Made by a program: the position numbers and the translations under genes | Part shown: one piece after another, positions 6,959 through 14,542 of the stretch | Layout of the letters: every line of letters starts with the position of its first letter | Numbering within the stretch: the first letter of the stretch is position 1 | Assembly: GCA_035638075.1 (NCBI GenBank) | Contig: DASRAU010000001.1 | Span: 1-42,920, forward strand | Length of the DNA stretch: 42,920 nt | Direction of reading: 5' to 3' | DNA from: DASRAU01 sp035638075 | GTDB taxonomy: Bacteria; Acidobacteriota; Polarisedimenticolia; Gp22-AA2 | Notes under the pieces: model-generated | Seen by the model: the letters and a program-made list of their open reading frames with translations, nothing else | What the model was told of the DNA's origin: nothing | Database searches by the model: none

Positions 6959-9316
6959 ATGGACCGCCGCTCCACCCTGGCCATCGCAGGCCTTTTCGCC
7001 GTGGCCGCCCTCGCCGCCGGGACCATCCTCCTTCTTCGCAAGAACGCTCCTTCCGAGGGGTCCGGCGGAGGGGAGAGCCTCGACGTGGCCCAGAGCTTCG
7101 GGCTGGAGCTGCCCTCCACCGCCGATGCCTCCGCGGCGCGCCGCATCGAGGCGCTGCGGGCGGCCGCGGGCGAGGAGAGCTCTCCGGCCCAGCTCACGGT
7201 GGACTATCCCCAGGATCAGTCGATCGTGCCGCCCGAGCTGCCCCCACCGACGTTCCTGTGGCACGACGGGTCGGCCCAGGCGGACTCCTGGCTCGCGGAA
7301 GTCACCTTCGAAGGGGGAACCGAGCGGATCGACGTGCTCGTGAAGGGGGAGCCGCCGCCGCAGGGGGAGATCGACAAGCGCTGCATCTCGGAGCGCAACG
7401 AGATCTACAAGGGAACGCCCTACCAGGCGTCGGCGAAATCGTGGAAGCCGGACCCGGTCGTCTGGAAGGCGCTCAAGGAGCGGGCCGCGTCGAGCCCTGC
7501 GACCGTGGCCTTCCTCGGCTTCCGCAAGGCCGAGCCGGGACGCGTCCTGTCGCGCGGCCAGGTGCGCCTCGCCACGTCGCGGGACCCCGTCGGCGCCCCG
7601 ATCTTCTACCGCGACGTGCCGCTGATGCCGTCGCAGACCGAGGAAGGGGTCATCAAGCCGCTCGCCAAGGGCGCGCTGCCGCTCATCATCTGGCGCCTGC
7701 GCGACGTCTCCCGCACCGAGAGCCGCGCCATGCTCACCGACATGCCCACCTGCGCCAACTGCCACTCCTTCTCGAACGACGGGAAGACGATGGGGATGGA
7801 CATCGACGGGCCGCAGGGGGATCGCGGGGCGTACGCGCTCGTGCCGATCGCCAACCGGATTTCGATCGGCTACAAGGACGTCCTGACCTGGAACGCCTTC
7901 CCCGGCAAGCCGAAGGACTTCATGACCATCGGCTTCCTGTCGCGCGTCAGCCCGGACGGGCAGCACGTCATCTCGACCGTCAACGAGTCGCTGTACGTGC
8001 AGAACTTCTGGAACTACAAGTTCAACCAGGTGTTCTATCCGACCCGGGGCATCCTCGCCGTCTACGATCGCGAGACCCGGACCATCGCGGCGCTGCCGGG
8101 GGCGGACGATACGAACTACGTCCAGTGCGATCCGGTCTGGTCGCCGGACGGCAAGACGATCGTCTTCGCGCGCGCCGCGGCGCGCGATCCCTACATCGCC
8201 GGCCGGCCGGATGCGACCTACTCGGGCGATCCCAACGAGACGCCGATCCAGTACGACCTGTATCGCGTCCCGTTCGGCGACGGCCGCGGCGGAGAGCCCG
8301 TGCCGATCGAAGGGGCGGGCCGCAACGGCATGAGCAACTCGTTCCCGAAGGTCTCGCCGGACGGGCGGTTCATCGTCTTCGTGCAGGCGAAGAACGGCCA
8401 GCTCATGCGTCCCGACAGCAAGCTCTGGATCGTCCCCTTCGAGGGAGGGACGCCGCGCCTGATGCGCGCCAACCTGCCGCTGATGAACTCGTGGCACTCC
8501 TTCTCGCCCAACGGCCGCTGGCTCGTCTTCACCTCGAAGAGCTCCACGCCCTACACGCAGATGTTCCTGACCCACATCGACGAGGAGGGGAACGATTCGC
8601 CGGCGATCCTCATCGAGAACAGCACCGCGGCCAATCGCGCCGTCAACCTGCCCGAGTTCGTCGCCGCCCCGTACGACCAGTTCAACGGCATCGACGTGCC
8701 GGCGGTCGAGCACGCGCGCCATTTCGGCCGCGGCACCGATCTCGCGCTCAAGGGGGAGCACGAGGAGGCGGTGAAGGAGTTCCGCATCGCGCTGTCGACC
8801 GAGCCGAACGACTGGAAGACGAGCGAGTGGCGCATCCGCGAGAGCCTGAGCAAGTCGCTCCTGATGCTCGGCCGGCAGCCCGAGGCGCTGGAGCAGATCA
8901 CCGAGTCGCTCCGTCTCAATCCGTACAACGGCGAGATGCACGCCAACCTCGCGGCCTTCCTGTTCGAGGCGGGGGACAAGGAGCGCGCCTTCCAGCACCT
9001 CGACCTCGCCATCCGCCTGATGCCGAAGAGCGCGCTGCCGTACTACAACCGCGGGACGATGAAGCTCAAGGGAGGCGATCGCGCCGGGGCGATGGCGGAC
9101 TATGCCGAGGCGATCAAGCTCGATCCCAACGACCCGGCGTCCTACTACGCCCGCGGGCTGGCCCGCGCCGACTCCGGCGACTCGGGCGGGGCGCTCCAGG
9201 ACCTGACCGAGGCGCTGCGCGTGGCGCCGGCCGACTGGCCGCGACGCTCCGAAGCCCAGGCGCGGCAGCGCCAGCTCCGGCAGGCCCTCGCCGGCTCCGG
9301 CCAGCGCGGCCGCTGA
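6959..9316 (+). CDS. Exported PD40/TolB-like beta-propeller protein with one CxxCH haem motif and C-terminal TPRs
   Basis: A 785-aa protein that begins with a signal or anchor helix (residues 5-24). A c-type haem-binding motif CANCH lies at 265-269 in the context DMPTCANCHSFSNDGK. PD40/WD40-like TolB repeats follow, marked by SRVSPDGQHV, DPVWSPDGKTIVFA, KVSPDGRFIVFVQ and HSFSPNGRWLVFTS. From about residue 590 to the end there are four TPR units (for example YYNRGTMKLKGGDRAGAMADYAEAIKLDPN, given here only in part by its GGDRAGAMADY core). Proteins of this layout occur in Acidobacteriota and Bacteroidota and are probably periplasmic; an electron-transfer or haem-sensing role is inference. The ATG at 6959 is supported by the close-lying promoter. 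Confidence 0.8.
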   Translation: MDRRSTLAIAGLFAVAALAAGTILLLRKNAPSEGSGGGESLDVAQSFGLELPSTADASAARRIEALRAAAGEESSPAQLTVDYPQDQSIVPPELPPPTFLWHDGSAQADSWLAEVTFEGGTERIDVLVKGEPPPQGEIDKRCISERNEIYKGTPYQASAKSWKPDPVVWKALKERAASSPATVAFLGFRKAEPGRVLSRGQVRLATSRDPVGAPIFYRDVPLMPSQTEEGVIKPLAKGALPLIIWRLRDVSRTESRAMLTDMPTCANCHSFSNDGKTMGMDIDGPQGDRGAYALVPIANRISIGYKDVLTWNAFPGKPKDFMTIGFLSRVSPDGQHVISTVNESLYVQNFWNYKFNQVFYPTRGILAVYDRETRTIAALPGADDTNYVQCDPVWSPDGKTIVFARAAARDPYIAGRPDATYSGDPNETPIQYDLYRVPFGDGRGGEPVPIEGAGRNGMSNSFPKVSPDGRFIVFVQAKNGQLMRPDSKLWIVPFEGGTPRLMRANLPLMNSWHSFSPNGRWLVFTSKSSTPYTQMFLTHIDEEGNDSPAILIENSTAANRAVNLPEFVAAPYDQFNGIDVPAVEHARHFGRGTDLALKGEHEEAVKEFRIALSTEPNDWKTSEWRIRESLSKSLLMLGRQPEALEQITESLRLNPYNGEMHANLAAFLFEAGDKERAFQHLDLAIRLMPKSALPYYNRGTMKLKGGDRAGAMADYAEAIKLDPNDPASYYARGLARADSGDSGGALQDLTEALRVAPADWPRRSEAQARQRQLRQALAGSGQRGR

Positions 9317-9412
9317 GAATCTCCTCGTCCATTTGGTCGAAATGACGACGCCCCGGACGACGAAGGGGTGAACGAAGGAATGGGCGGCCCTGCGCCGCAA
9401 CGAGGAGACCCC

Positions 9413-9772
9413 ATGCCGACCTACCTGGCGCTGCTCTACGACGACCCGGCGCAGTTCGAACAGGTCCCCCCGCAGGAGATGCAGGCCATCATCCAGCGCT
9501 ACCGGACGTGGAGGCTGCGCCGTGAAGGAGAAGGCGCGGTCCTGAGCGGCTACAAGCTCGCCGACGGCGAGGGCCGGGTCCTGCGCCGCCGCGGCGGCCG
9601 TCTCTCCGTCACCGACGGCCCCTTCGCGGAAGGCAAGGAGCTGGTCGGCGGGTACTTCGTCCTGCGCGCCGAATCCTACGAACAGGCGCTCGCGATTCTC
9701 GAGGACTGCCCCCACCTGGAGTTCGGATCCATCGAGGTCCGCGCCCACGACGCGAGGGTCCGCCCGGACTAG
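9413..9772 (+). CDS. YciI-related (YCII/DGPF domain) protein
   Basis: A 119-aa protein of the YCII superfamily. It starts MPTYLALLYDDP and carries the diagnostic DGPFAEGKELVGGYFVL block (about residues 65-81). In this group, often called DGPF-domain proteins, the members form small dimeric alpha-beta barrels and are frequently encoded near ECF sigma factors. No sigma gene follows here. The ATG at 9413 has a GAGGAG ribosome site eight bases upstream. An upstream in-frame start at 9368 is less likely. Confidence 0.85.
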   Translation: MPTYLALLYDDPAQFEQVPPQEMQAIIQRYRTWRLRREGEGAVLSGYKLADGEGRVLRRRGGRLSVTDGPFAEGKELVGGYFVLRAESYEQALAILEDCPHLEFGSIEVRAHDARVRPD

Positions 9773-9837
9773 TCGTACGGCCGGTCCCGCTCTCCGGCGC
9801 CTCCCGCGACCACAGCGCCTGCATTCCTGCTTTCCGG

Positions 9838-9855
9838 GATCACCAATTGGTGATC
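9838..9855. promoter_or_regulatory. Perfect 18-bp palindrome, candidate operator
   Basis: GATCACCAATTGGTGATC is a perfect inverted repeat in the 174-bp gap before the cupredoxin-kinase operon. Its centre is about 67 bp upstream of the transcription start predicted from the TTGAAG/TATATT promoter, a typical distance for an activator site. The binding protein is not identified. Confidence 0.55.
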
Positions 9856-9879
9856 GCACAGGATTGTGAGGGGCGCATC

Positions 9880-9907
9880 TTGAAGGGGGGATCCCGGTGC
9901 CTATATT
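9880..9907 (+). promoter_or_regulatory. Predicted promoter of the cupredoxin-kinase-barrel operon
   Basis: TTGAAG (9880-9885) and TATATT (9902-9907) are 16 bp apart. The start would be near 9914, giving a leader of about 33 nt that contains a GGGGAGG ribosome site (9936-9942) just before the ATG at 9947. Confidence 0.6.
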
Positions 9908-9946
9908 GACCACCCTGCGGGGGAGTGCGCCGCGCGGGGAGGCCGT

Positions 9947-10891
9947 ATGGGAAGCCACACGTCGGAAGTCCGTGCCCGGGGGAACCGTGTCGTCTTCGGG
10001 GCGGCGCTCGTGGCCGCCCTGGCAGCCGTCATCCCGGCCCCCGCCGCGGTGCGCACCGTGCCCGCGCAGGCGGCGAGCCAGTCCTCGGCGTCGCGCAAGC
10101 CGGATGACGCACAGTCGGCGGCCGAGTGCAAGGGCACGGCCGAGGGCTGCCCGCAGGCGGCGCTGCCGGTGTTCGCGGCGGAGGAGATCCAGGCGCGCAG
10201 CGGCGCCCGCCAGAACGCGGGAACGACCGGCCGCGTCGAAGGCACCGTCAACCTCGGGCCGCGCCTCAAGGCCCGGAAGATGCGTTTCGCCCTCTATCCC
10301 CAGGATTCGCAGCAGGCCCTGGCCGACGCGCGCGTGACGGAGACACCCAAGGGCGAGAGGGACGACGAGTTCCGCAATGTCGTGGTCTACGTCGAGAGCG
10401 TCCCGGCGATCGAGACGGCGGCCCGCGCCGCCGCGACCAACCCGCCGCGCGGGCTGTCGATCCGCCAGGACGGCCTCGCCTTCGTGCCGCACGTGCTCCC
10501 TGTCCTGCGCGGCACGACCGTGGACTTCCCCAACACCGACCCGGTCTTCCACAATGTCTTCTCGCTGGCGCGCGCCGCCACCTTCGATCTCGGCCGCTAC
10601 CCGCGCGGCGACGCCCGCTCGGTCCGCTTCGACACCCCGGGCATCGTCAAGGTCTTCTGCCACATCCATTCCGACATGAGCGCGGTGGTGCTGGTCCTCG
10701 ACAATCCCTACTTCGTCGCGCCGGACGCCTCGGGGCGCTTCAGCCTCGACGGGCTGCCTCCGGGGGAATACAAGGTCGTCGCCTGGCACGAACGCGCCCG
10801 GCCGTCGCGCCGCAGCGTGAGGATCGAGCCGGGACGCGCCACCAACGTGACGTTCGACATCCCGCTGAGCGACGAAGGTCCGGGTGACTGA
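9947..10891 (+). CDS. Exported cupredoxin-like (plastocyanin/methylamine-utilisation type) protein
   Basis: A 314-aa periplasmic protein. A signal peptide covers about residues 12-44 (VVFGAALVAALAAVIPAPAA). The cupredoxin fold occupies about 140-250, with putative type-1 copper ligands H202 (VFHNVFSL), C238, H241 (FCHIHSDM) and M244. A small carboxypeptidase-regulatory-like beta-sandwich follows (SGRFSLDGLPPGEYKVVAWH, to about 300). Together this resembles the cupredoxin proteins annotated as methylamine utilisation in many Gram-negative bacteria. It heads a three-gene operon and its end overlaps the start of the histidine kinase by 8 bp, so it may be the periplasmic electron-transfer or copper partner linked to that sensor. 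That link is inferred from position only. Confidence 0.82.
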   Translation: MGSHTSEVRARGNRVVFGAALVAALAAVIPAPAAVRTVPAQAASQSSASRKPDDAQSAAECKGTAEGCPQAALPVFAAEEIQARSGARQNAGTTGRVEGTVNLGPRLKARKMRFALYPQDSQQALADARVTETPKGERDDEFRNVVVYVESVPAIETAARAAATNPPRGLSIRQDGLAFVPHVLPVLRGTTVDFPNTDPVFHNVFSLARAATFDLGRYPRGDARSVRFDTPGIVKVFCHIHSDMSAVVLVLDNPYFVAPDASGRFSLDGLPPGEYKVVAWHERARPSRRSVRIEPGRATNVTFDIPLSDEGPGD

Positions 10892-13229
10892 CCGGCTGCG
10901 TCGCGCCCTCAGCCTGCGCACGCAGCTCCTGCTGTTCAGCGCGCTGCTCACCGTCGCCGTCGTCGGGGTGATGTTCTCCCTGCTCGGCGTCACCGTCCGC
11001 ACGCAGACGCGGCGCCTGCTCACGGCCACGCTGGCGCAGCACCAGCAGCGCATGGCGGCGATCCAGCGGTCGCGCACCGCCGAGCTCGTGCGCGCCTCGG
11101 TTCTCCTGACCGAGAGCCCGACGCTGCGGGCGGCGCTCGAGACCTACGAGACCGAGCGCGACCGCAGCGGGGCGCGGCGCTCCGACCTGCTCGAGACCAT
11201 CCAGCGCGAGCTGACGCGCGTGGCGAGCGGGCTCGATCGCGACCTGGTGGTGATGACCGATCCGCGCGGCGGCGTTCTGGCGTCGCGGGCCAGGGATCCG
11301 GGCGACATCGCCAGCGCGACCATGGCGCTGCGCCAGGCGGCCGCCGGCTGCGCCGCGCTCGACGACGATGCGGTCCAGGACGGCGCCCCGGCCCCGGCGC
11401 GGTCGGAGCTGGTGTCGTTCGACGGAAGGCTTTACCAGGTCGGGTGCGTGCCCATCGTTCTCGGCGGCGACGTCATCGGCGGGCTCGTGCTCGGCGACCG
11501 GCTCGACCAGGCCTGGGTCGATCGGGTGAGCGACGACCTGGGCGCCGACGCGCTGGTCGTCAGCGGCGGCAAGGTCGTCGCCTCGAGCCGCCCGGGCGTT
11601 CCGGAGACGCTGCCGGGGCTGCGCGAAGGGCACGGCCACGCCGGAGAAGGCGCGCTCCTGAACCTCGCCGGCGAGGAGCTGGTCGCGGTCTCGGTGCCCC
11701 TGGCGAAGGACCCGCAGGCCGGGGACGCGCAGCTCGTCCTGATGCATTCGCTGACCAGCGCCCTGGCCCCGTCCGACAAGTCGTTCCGCCAGGTGCTGCT
11801 GATGTACGGGTTGCTGTCGCTGGTGCTGGCGGTGGCCGCGGCCTCGCTCGTCGCCCGCTCGGTCCTGCGACCCCTCGACCGCTTCGTGGCGTTCCTGCGC
11901 CAGGTGACCGAGACGCGCGATCGCGGCCTGCGCTTCGACGAGCCCGGCGGGCCCGAGATCCAGACGCTCGCGACCTCGTACAACCACCTGATGGCGGCCC
12001 TCCTGGAGCATGAAAGAAGGCTCCTGCTGCAGGCGCGCGAGGAGCTCGACCGCATGGAGCGCCTCAAGGAGTCGGAGAAGCTGGCGGCGCTCGGCCGCAT
12101 GCTGTCCGGCGCGGCGCACGAGATCAACAACCCTCTCGCCGGCGTGCTCGGGAACATCGATCTGCTCCTCGGCGACCCGTCGGTGCCGGTGGAGGTGCGC
12201 CGCCGTCTCGAGACGGTGCGGCGCGAGGGACAGCGCATCGTGGGGCTCGTGCGCAACCTCCTCAAGACGGTGCACCGCGACGACGGGCACCAGTCGCTCG
12301 TCGACCTCAACCAGGTGGCGCGCGACGCCGCGGCCCTGCGTCGCCACGACTTCCAGGCAGCGGGAATGACGCTGGAGGTGGACCTGCCGCGCGAGGGGAT
12401 CGTGGTGCTGGGGAGCGAGCTCGAGCTGCAGCAGGTCTTCCTGAACGTCATCAACAACGCCTTCGACGCCCTGAGCGACGCCAAGATCGAGAACGGGCGT
12501 CTCGCGGTGCAGTCCCGCCTCGACGGAACGGAGGCGGTGGTCGAGTTCGTGGACAACGGGCCGGGACTCAAGGACCCGCAGAAGGTCTTCGAGCACTTCT
12601 ACACGACCAAGCCGGTCGGCAAGGGGACCGGGCTCGGGCTCAGCATCACCAGCGCCATCGTGCGCAACCACGGCGGGCGCATCGAGGCGGTCAACCGCCC
12701 GCACGGCGGCGCCTGCTTCACCCTGCGGCTGCCGGCGCGCGAGGTGCCCGAGGTGGCCGAGCCGGCGTGGGTCGCCCCGGCTCCGGCCGCGGCGGCCGGA
12801 GCGACGGCGCCCGCGTCCGCGGGGCCGCGGCGTCCGGCGCGCCTCACGGCTTCTGTCTTGGTCGTGGACGACGAGCCGAGCGTGCTCGAGCTGCAGATCG
12901 CCATCCTCGAGACCTACGGCGCGCAGGCCACGGGCGCGCGCAGCGGCGCCGAGGCGCGCGATCTCCTGCGCGAGCGGCCGTTCGACCTCGTCGTCACGGA
13001 TCTCCGCATGCCCGGCGAGGTGAGCGGGCAGGACCTGTACCGCTGGGCCCGGGTCGAGCGCCCGGGTCTGGCTTCGCGCTTCGTCTTCGTCACCGGCGAC
13101 ACCATGTCCGAGTCGGCGCTGGCGTTCCTGGAAACGACCGGCCGGCGCTGCGTGCAGAAACCTTTCTCGGTGGAGGGCTACCTCGATGTGCTCCGGGACA
13201 CTCTCAACGAAAAGCGCGCCGCGGCCTGA
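10884..13229 (+). CDS. Hybrid sensor histidine kinase with C-terminal receiver domain
   Basis: A 781-aa membrane sensor. TM1 is at about residues 13-35, a periplasmic double-CACHE-like sensor domain at 36-300, and TM2 at 303-327. HAMP follows (about 328-380), then a coiled coil and HisKA with phospho-acceptor H412 in GAAHEINNPL. The HATPase domain shows the N box NNAFDAL (about 523), DNGPGL and GKGTGLGLSI. A Pro/Ala linker (about 625-650) leads to a receiver domain with DDE near its start and phospho-acceptor D706 in VVTDLRMPG. The GTG start overlaps the end of the cupredoxin gene. No separate response regulator with an output domain is encoded next to it, so the signal output is unknown. Confidence 0.9.
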   Translation: MTDRLRRALSLRTQLLLFSALLTVAVVGVMFSLLGVTVRTQTRRLLTATLAQHQQRMAAIQRSRTAELVRASVLLTESPTLRAALETYETERDRSGARRSDLLETIQRELTRVASGLDRDLVVMTDPRGGVLASRARDPGDIASATMALRQAAAGCAALDDDAVQDGAPAPARSELVSFDGRLYQVGCVPIVLGGDVIGGLVLGDRLDQAWVDRVSDDLGADALVVSGGKVVASSRPGVPETLPGLREGHGHAGEGALLNLAGEELVAVSVPLAKDPQAGDAQLVLMHSLTSALAPSDKSFRQVLLMYGLLSLVLAVAAASLVARSVLRPLDRFVAFLRQVTETRDRGLRFDEPGGPEIQTLATSYNHLMAALLEHERRLLLQAREELDRMERLKESEKLAALGRMLSGAAHEINNPLAGVLGNIDLLLGDPSVPVEVRRRLETVRREGQRIVGLVRNLLKTVHRDDGHQSLVDLNQVARDAAALRRHDFQAAGMTLEVDLPREGIVVLGSELELQQVFLNVINNAFDALSDAKIENGRLAVQSRLDGTEAVVEFVDNGPGLKDPQKVFEHFYTTKPVGKGTGLGLSITSAIVRNHGGRIEAVNRPHGGACFTLRLPAREVPEVAEPAWVAPAPAAAAGATAPASAGPRRPARLTASVLVVDDEPSVLELQIAILETYGAQATGARSGAEARDLLRERPFDLVVTDLRMPGEVSGQDLYRWARVERPGLASRFVFVTGDTMSESALAFLETTGRRCVQKPFSVEGYLDVLRDTLNEKRAAA

Positions 13230-13251
13230 GCCCCGGCGCAAGAGCAGCACG

Positions 13252-14454
13252 GTGCGCCCCCGGCCGCAGTCGCGCCCGCCCCTGTCCCGTCGCATCGCCC
13301 TGGCCGCGTCGGGGGCCGCGCTGCTCTTCGCCGCGGCCGCGATGCCGGTCCCGGCGCGCGCCGAGAGCCCCGCACCGCCCGGATCGTCCGCGCCGCAGGC
13401 CCGCTCCGCCGACGAGCGCTGGCTCATGCAGGGGCTCGCCGACTTCGCCTGGTACGACACCGATGCCGGCTCGAGTCTCCTGAGCGTCAACGGCGGGGAC
13501 GGCACCGGCAGCGGCGCCCTGCGCCTGTGGGCGGCGGGGGAAATCGCACCCGGCTTCAATGCCTTCGTCATGGGGAAATACGAGAGCCTGCCGCCGGAAG
13601 AGGGCCTGGACCGCGAGGCGGACACCGATCTCGAGCAGGGCTATCTCCGCTACACCGGACGCGGGAAGGCGCGCTACATGGCCGAGGCGGGGCGCCTGGT
13701 CACTCCGGTCGGCGACTTCTCGTCGCGCTACCTGCCCGATCAGAACCCGCTCGTCGGTGTGCCGTCGGATTACAGCGTCGCGTACCCCGAGGGCGCGAAG
13801 CTCACCGGCTGGGTGAAGAGGTTCGACATGATGGCCGCGGCGGTGAACAAGCCGCTGCTCGCCGACTGGTACTCCATGCCGTCGGGCAAGGCCTGGCGCC
13901 CGATGCTCTCGGCGGGCTGGACCCCGATCACCGGGCTGCGGATGGGCCTGTTCGCGACCCAGGGCCCCTACCTCGGCGAGGAGGCGTCCGCGAGTCTTCT
14001 GCCGGGGGACTCGTGGCAGGACTTCGACCAGACGGTCGAGGGTTTCGAGATGCGCTACAGCCGCGGGCACTTCGAGCTGCACGGGCAGTACGCCTCCTCG
14101 CGTTACGAGGTGCCGGGGCACGAGCGCGACTCGCGCGGCCGCGTCTGGTATGTCGAGCCGCGCTACGCTTTCACCCCGCGCTTCTTCGCCGCGCTGCGGG
14201 TGGAGAACAACGACTACCCGTACATCATCCCGATCTACGGCACCACCTGGATCGGCAACAACGCGCAGGTGGCCGACATCGAGGCGGGCGTGGGCGTCCG
14301 CTTCCTGCCCGACCTGACCCTGAAGGTCTCGTATCGCCAGGACAAGTGGACCGTGGACGAGGCGCTGAAGGACATCCTCCCCGACGGCCACGCCTTCGCG
14401 GCGCAGCTCGCGTACCACTTCGACGTCCGCGGGCTCGTCCAGCGCCCGAACTGA
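13252..14454 (+). CDS. Exported outer-membrane beta-barrel (porin-like) protein
   Basis: About 400 aa with a signal peptide (RRIALAASGAALLFAAAAMP, cut near ARAES). The rest shows alternating amphipathic strands rich in aromatic residues and Gly-Asp turns, such as MRYSRGHFELHGQYASSRYE and FFAALRVENNDYPY, and it ends in a strand AAQLAYHFDVRG, as in porins and phosphate-selective-porin-like proteins. GTG 13252 is chosen because it gives a normal signal peptide outside the kinase gene. The frame is open back to an ATG at 13186, which would overlap the kinase by 44 bp. It is the last gene of the cupredoxin-kinase operon and may be the uptake or export channel for the same substrate. Confidence 0.75.
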   Translation: MRPRPQSRPPLSRRIALAASGAALLFAAAAMPVPARAESPAPPGSSAPQARSADERWLMQGLADFAWYDTDAGSSLLSVNGGDGTGSGALRLWAAGEIAPGFNAFVMGKYESLPPEEGLDREADTDLEQGYLRYTGRGKARYMAEAGRLVTPVGDFSSRYLPDQNPLVGVPSDYSVAYPEGAKLTGWVKRFDMMAAAVNKPLLADWYSMPSGKAWRPMLSAGWTPITGLRMGLFATQGPYLGEEASASLLPGDSWQDFDQTVEGFEMRYSRGHFELHGQYASSRYEVPGHERDSRGRVWYVEPRYAFTPRFFAALRVENNDYPYIIPIYGTTWIGNNAQVADIEAGVGVRFLPDLTLKVSYRQDKWTVDEALKDILPDGHAFAAQLAYHFDVRGLVQRPN

Positions 14455-14503
14455 CGGAGGCCGGATCCGCGGCCGCGGCGGGACACGGCTGAGACATCCG
14501 GGC

Positions 14504-14542
14504 TAACATCGCGGCGGCATGAGCGCCCGCCTGTCGCGATGA
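14504..14542 (+). promoter_or_regulatory. Possible -10 box and seven-codon leader ORF before the LMF gene
   Basis: TAACAT (14504-14509) precedes an ATG at 14519 that opens a seven-codon frame ending in TGA at 14540-14542. That TGA overlaps the ATG of the main gene (ATGA), so translation of the mini-ORF could deliver ribosomes to it. No other ribosome site for the main gene is visible. Confidence 0.3.

Noticed and set aside
6839..11077. A 1412-codon minus-strand frame across four plus-strand genes
   Set aside because: It crosses intergenic regions and several real genes, has no homology that I recognise and no promoter or ribosome site.
2568..14454. Reassignment of TGA to an amino acid throughout the genome
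   Set aside because: Many genes in the window end at TGA at the expected C-terminus and overlap or abut the next gene there.
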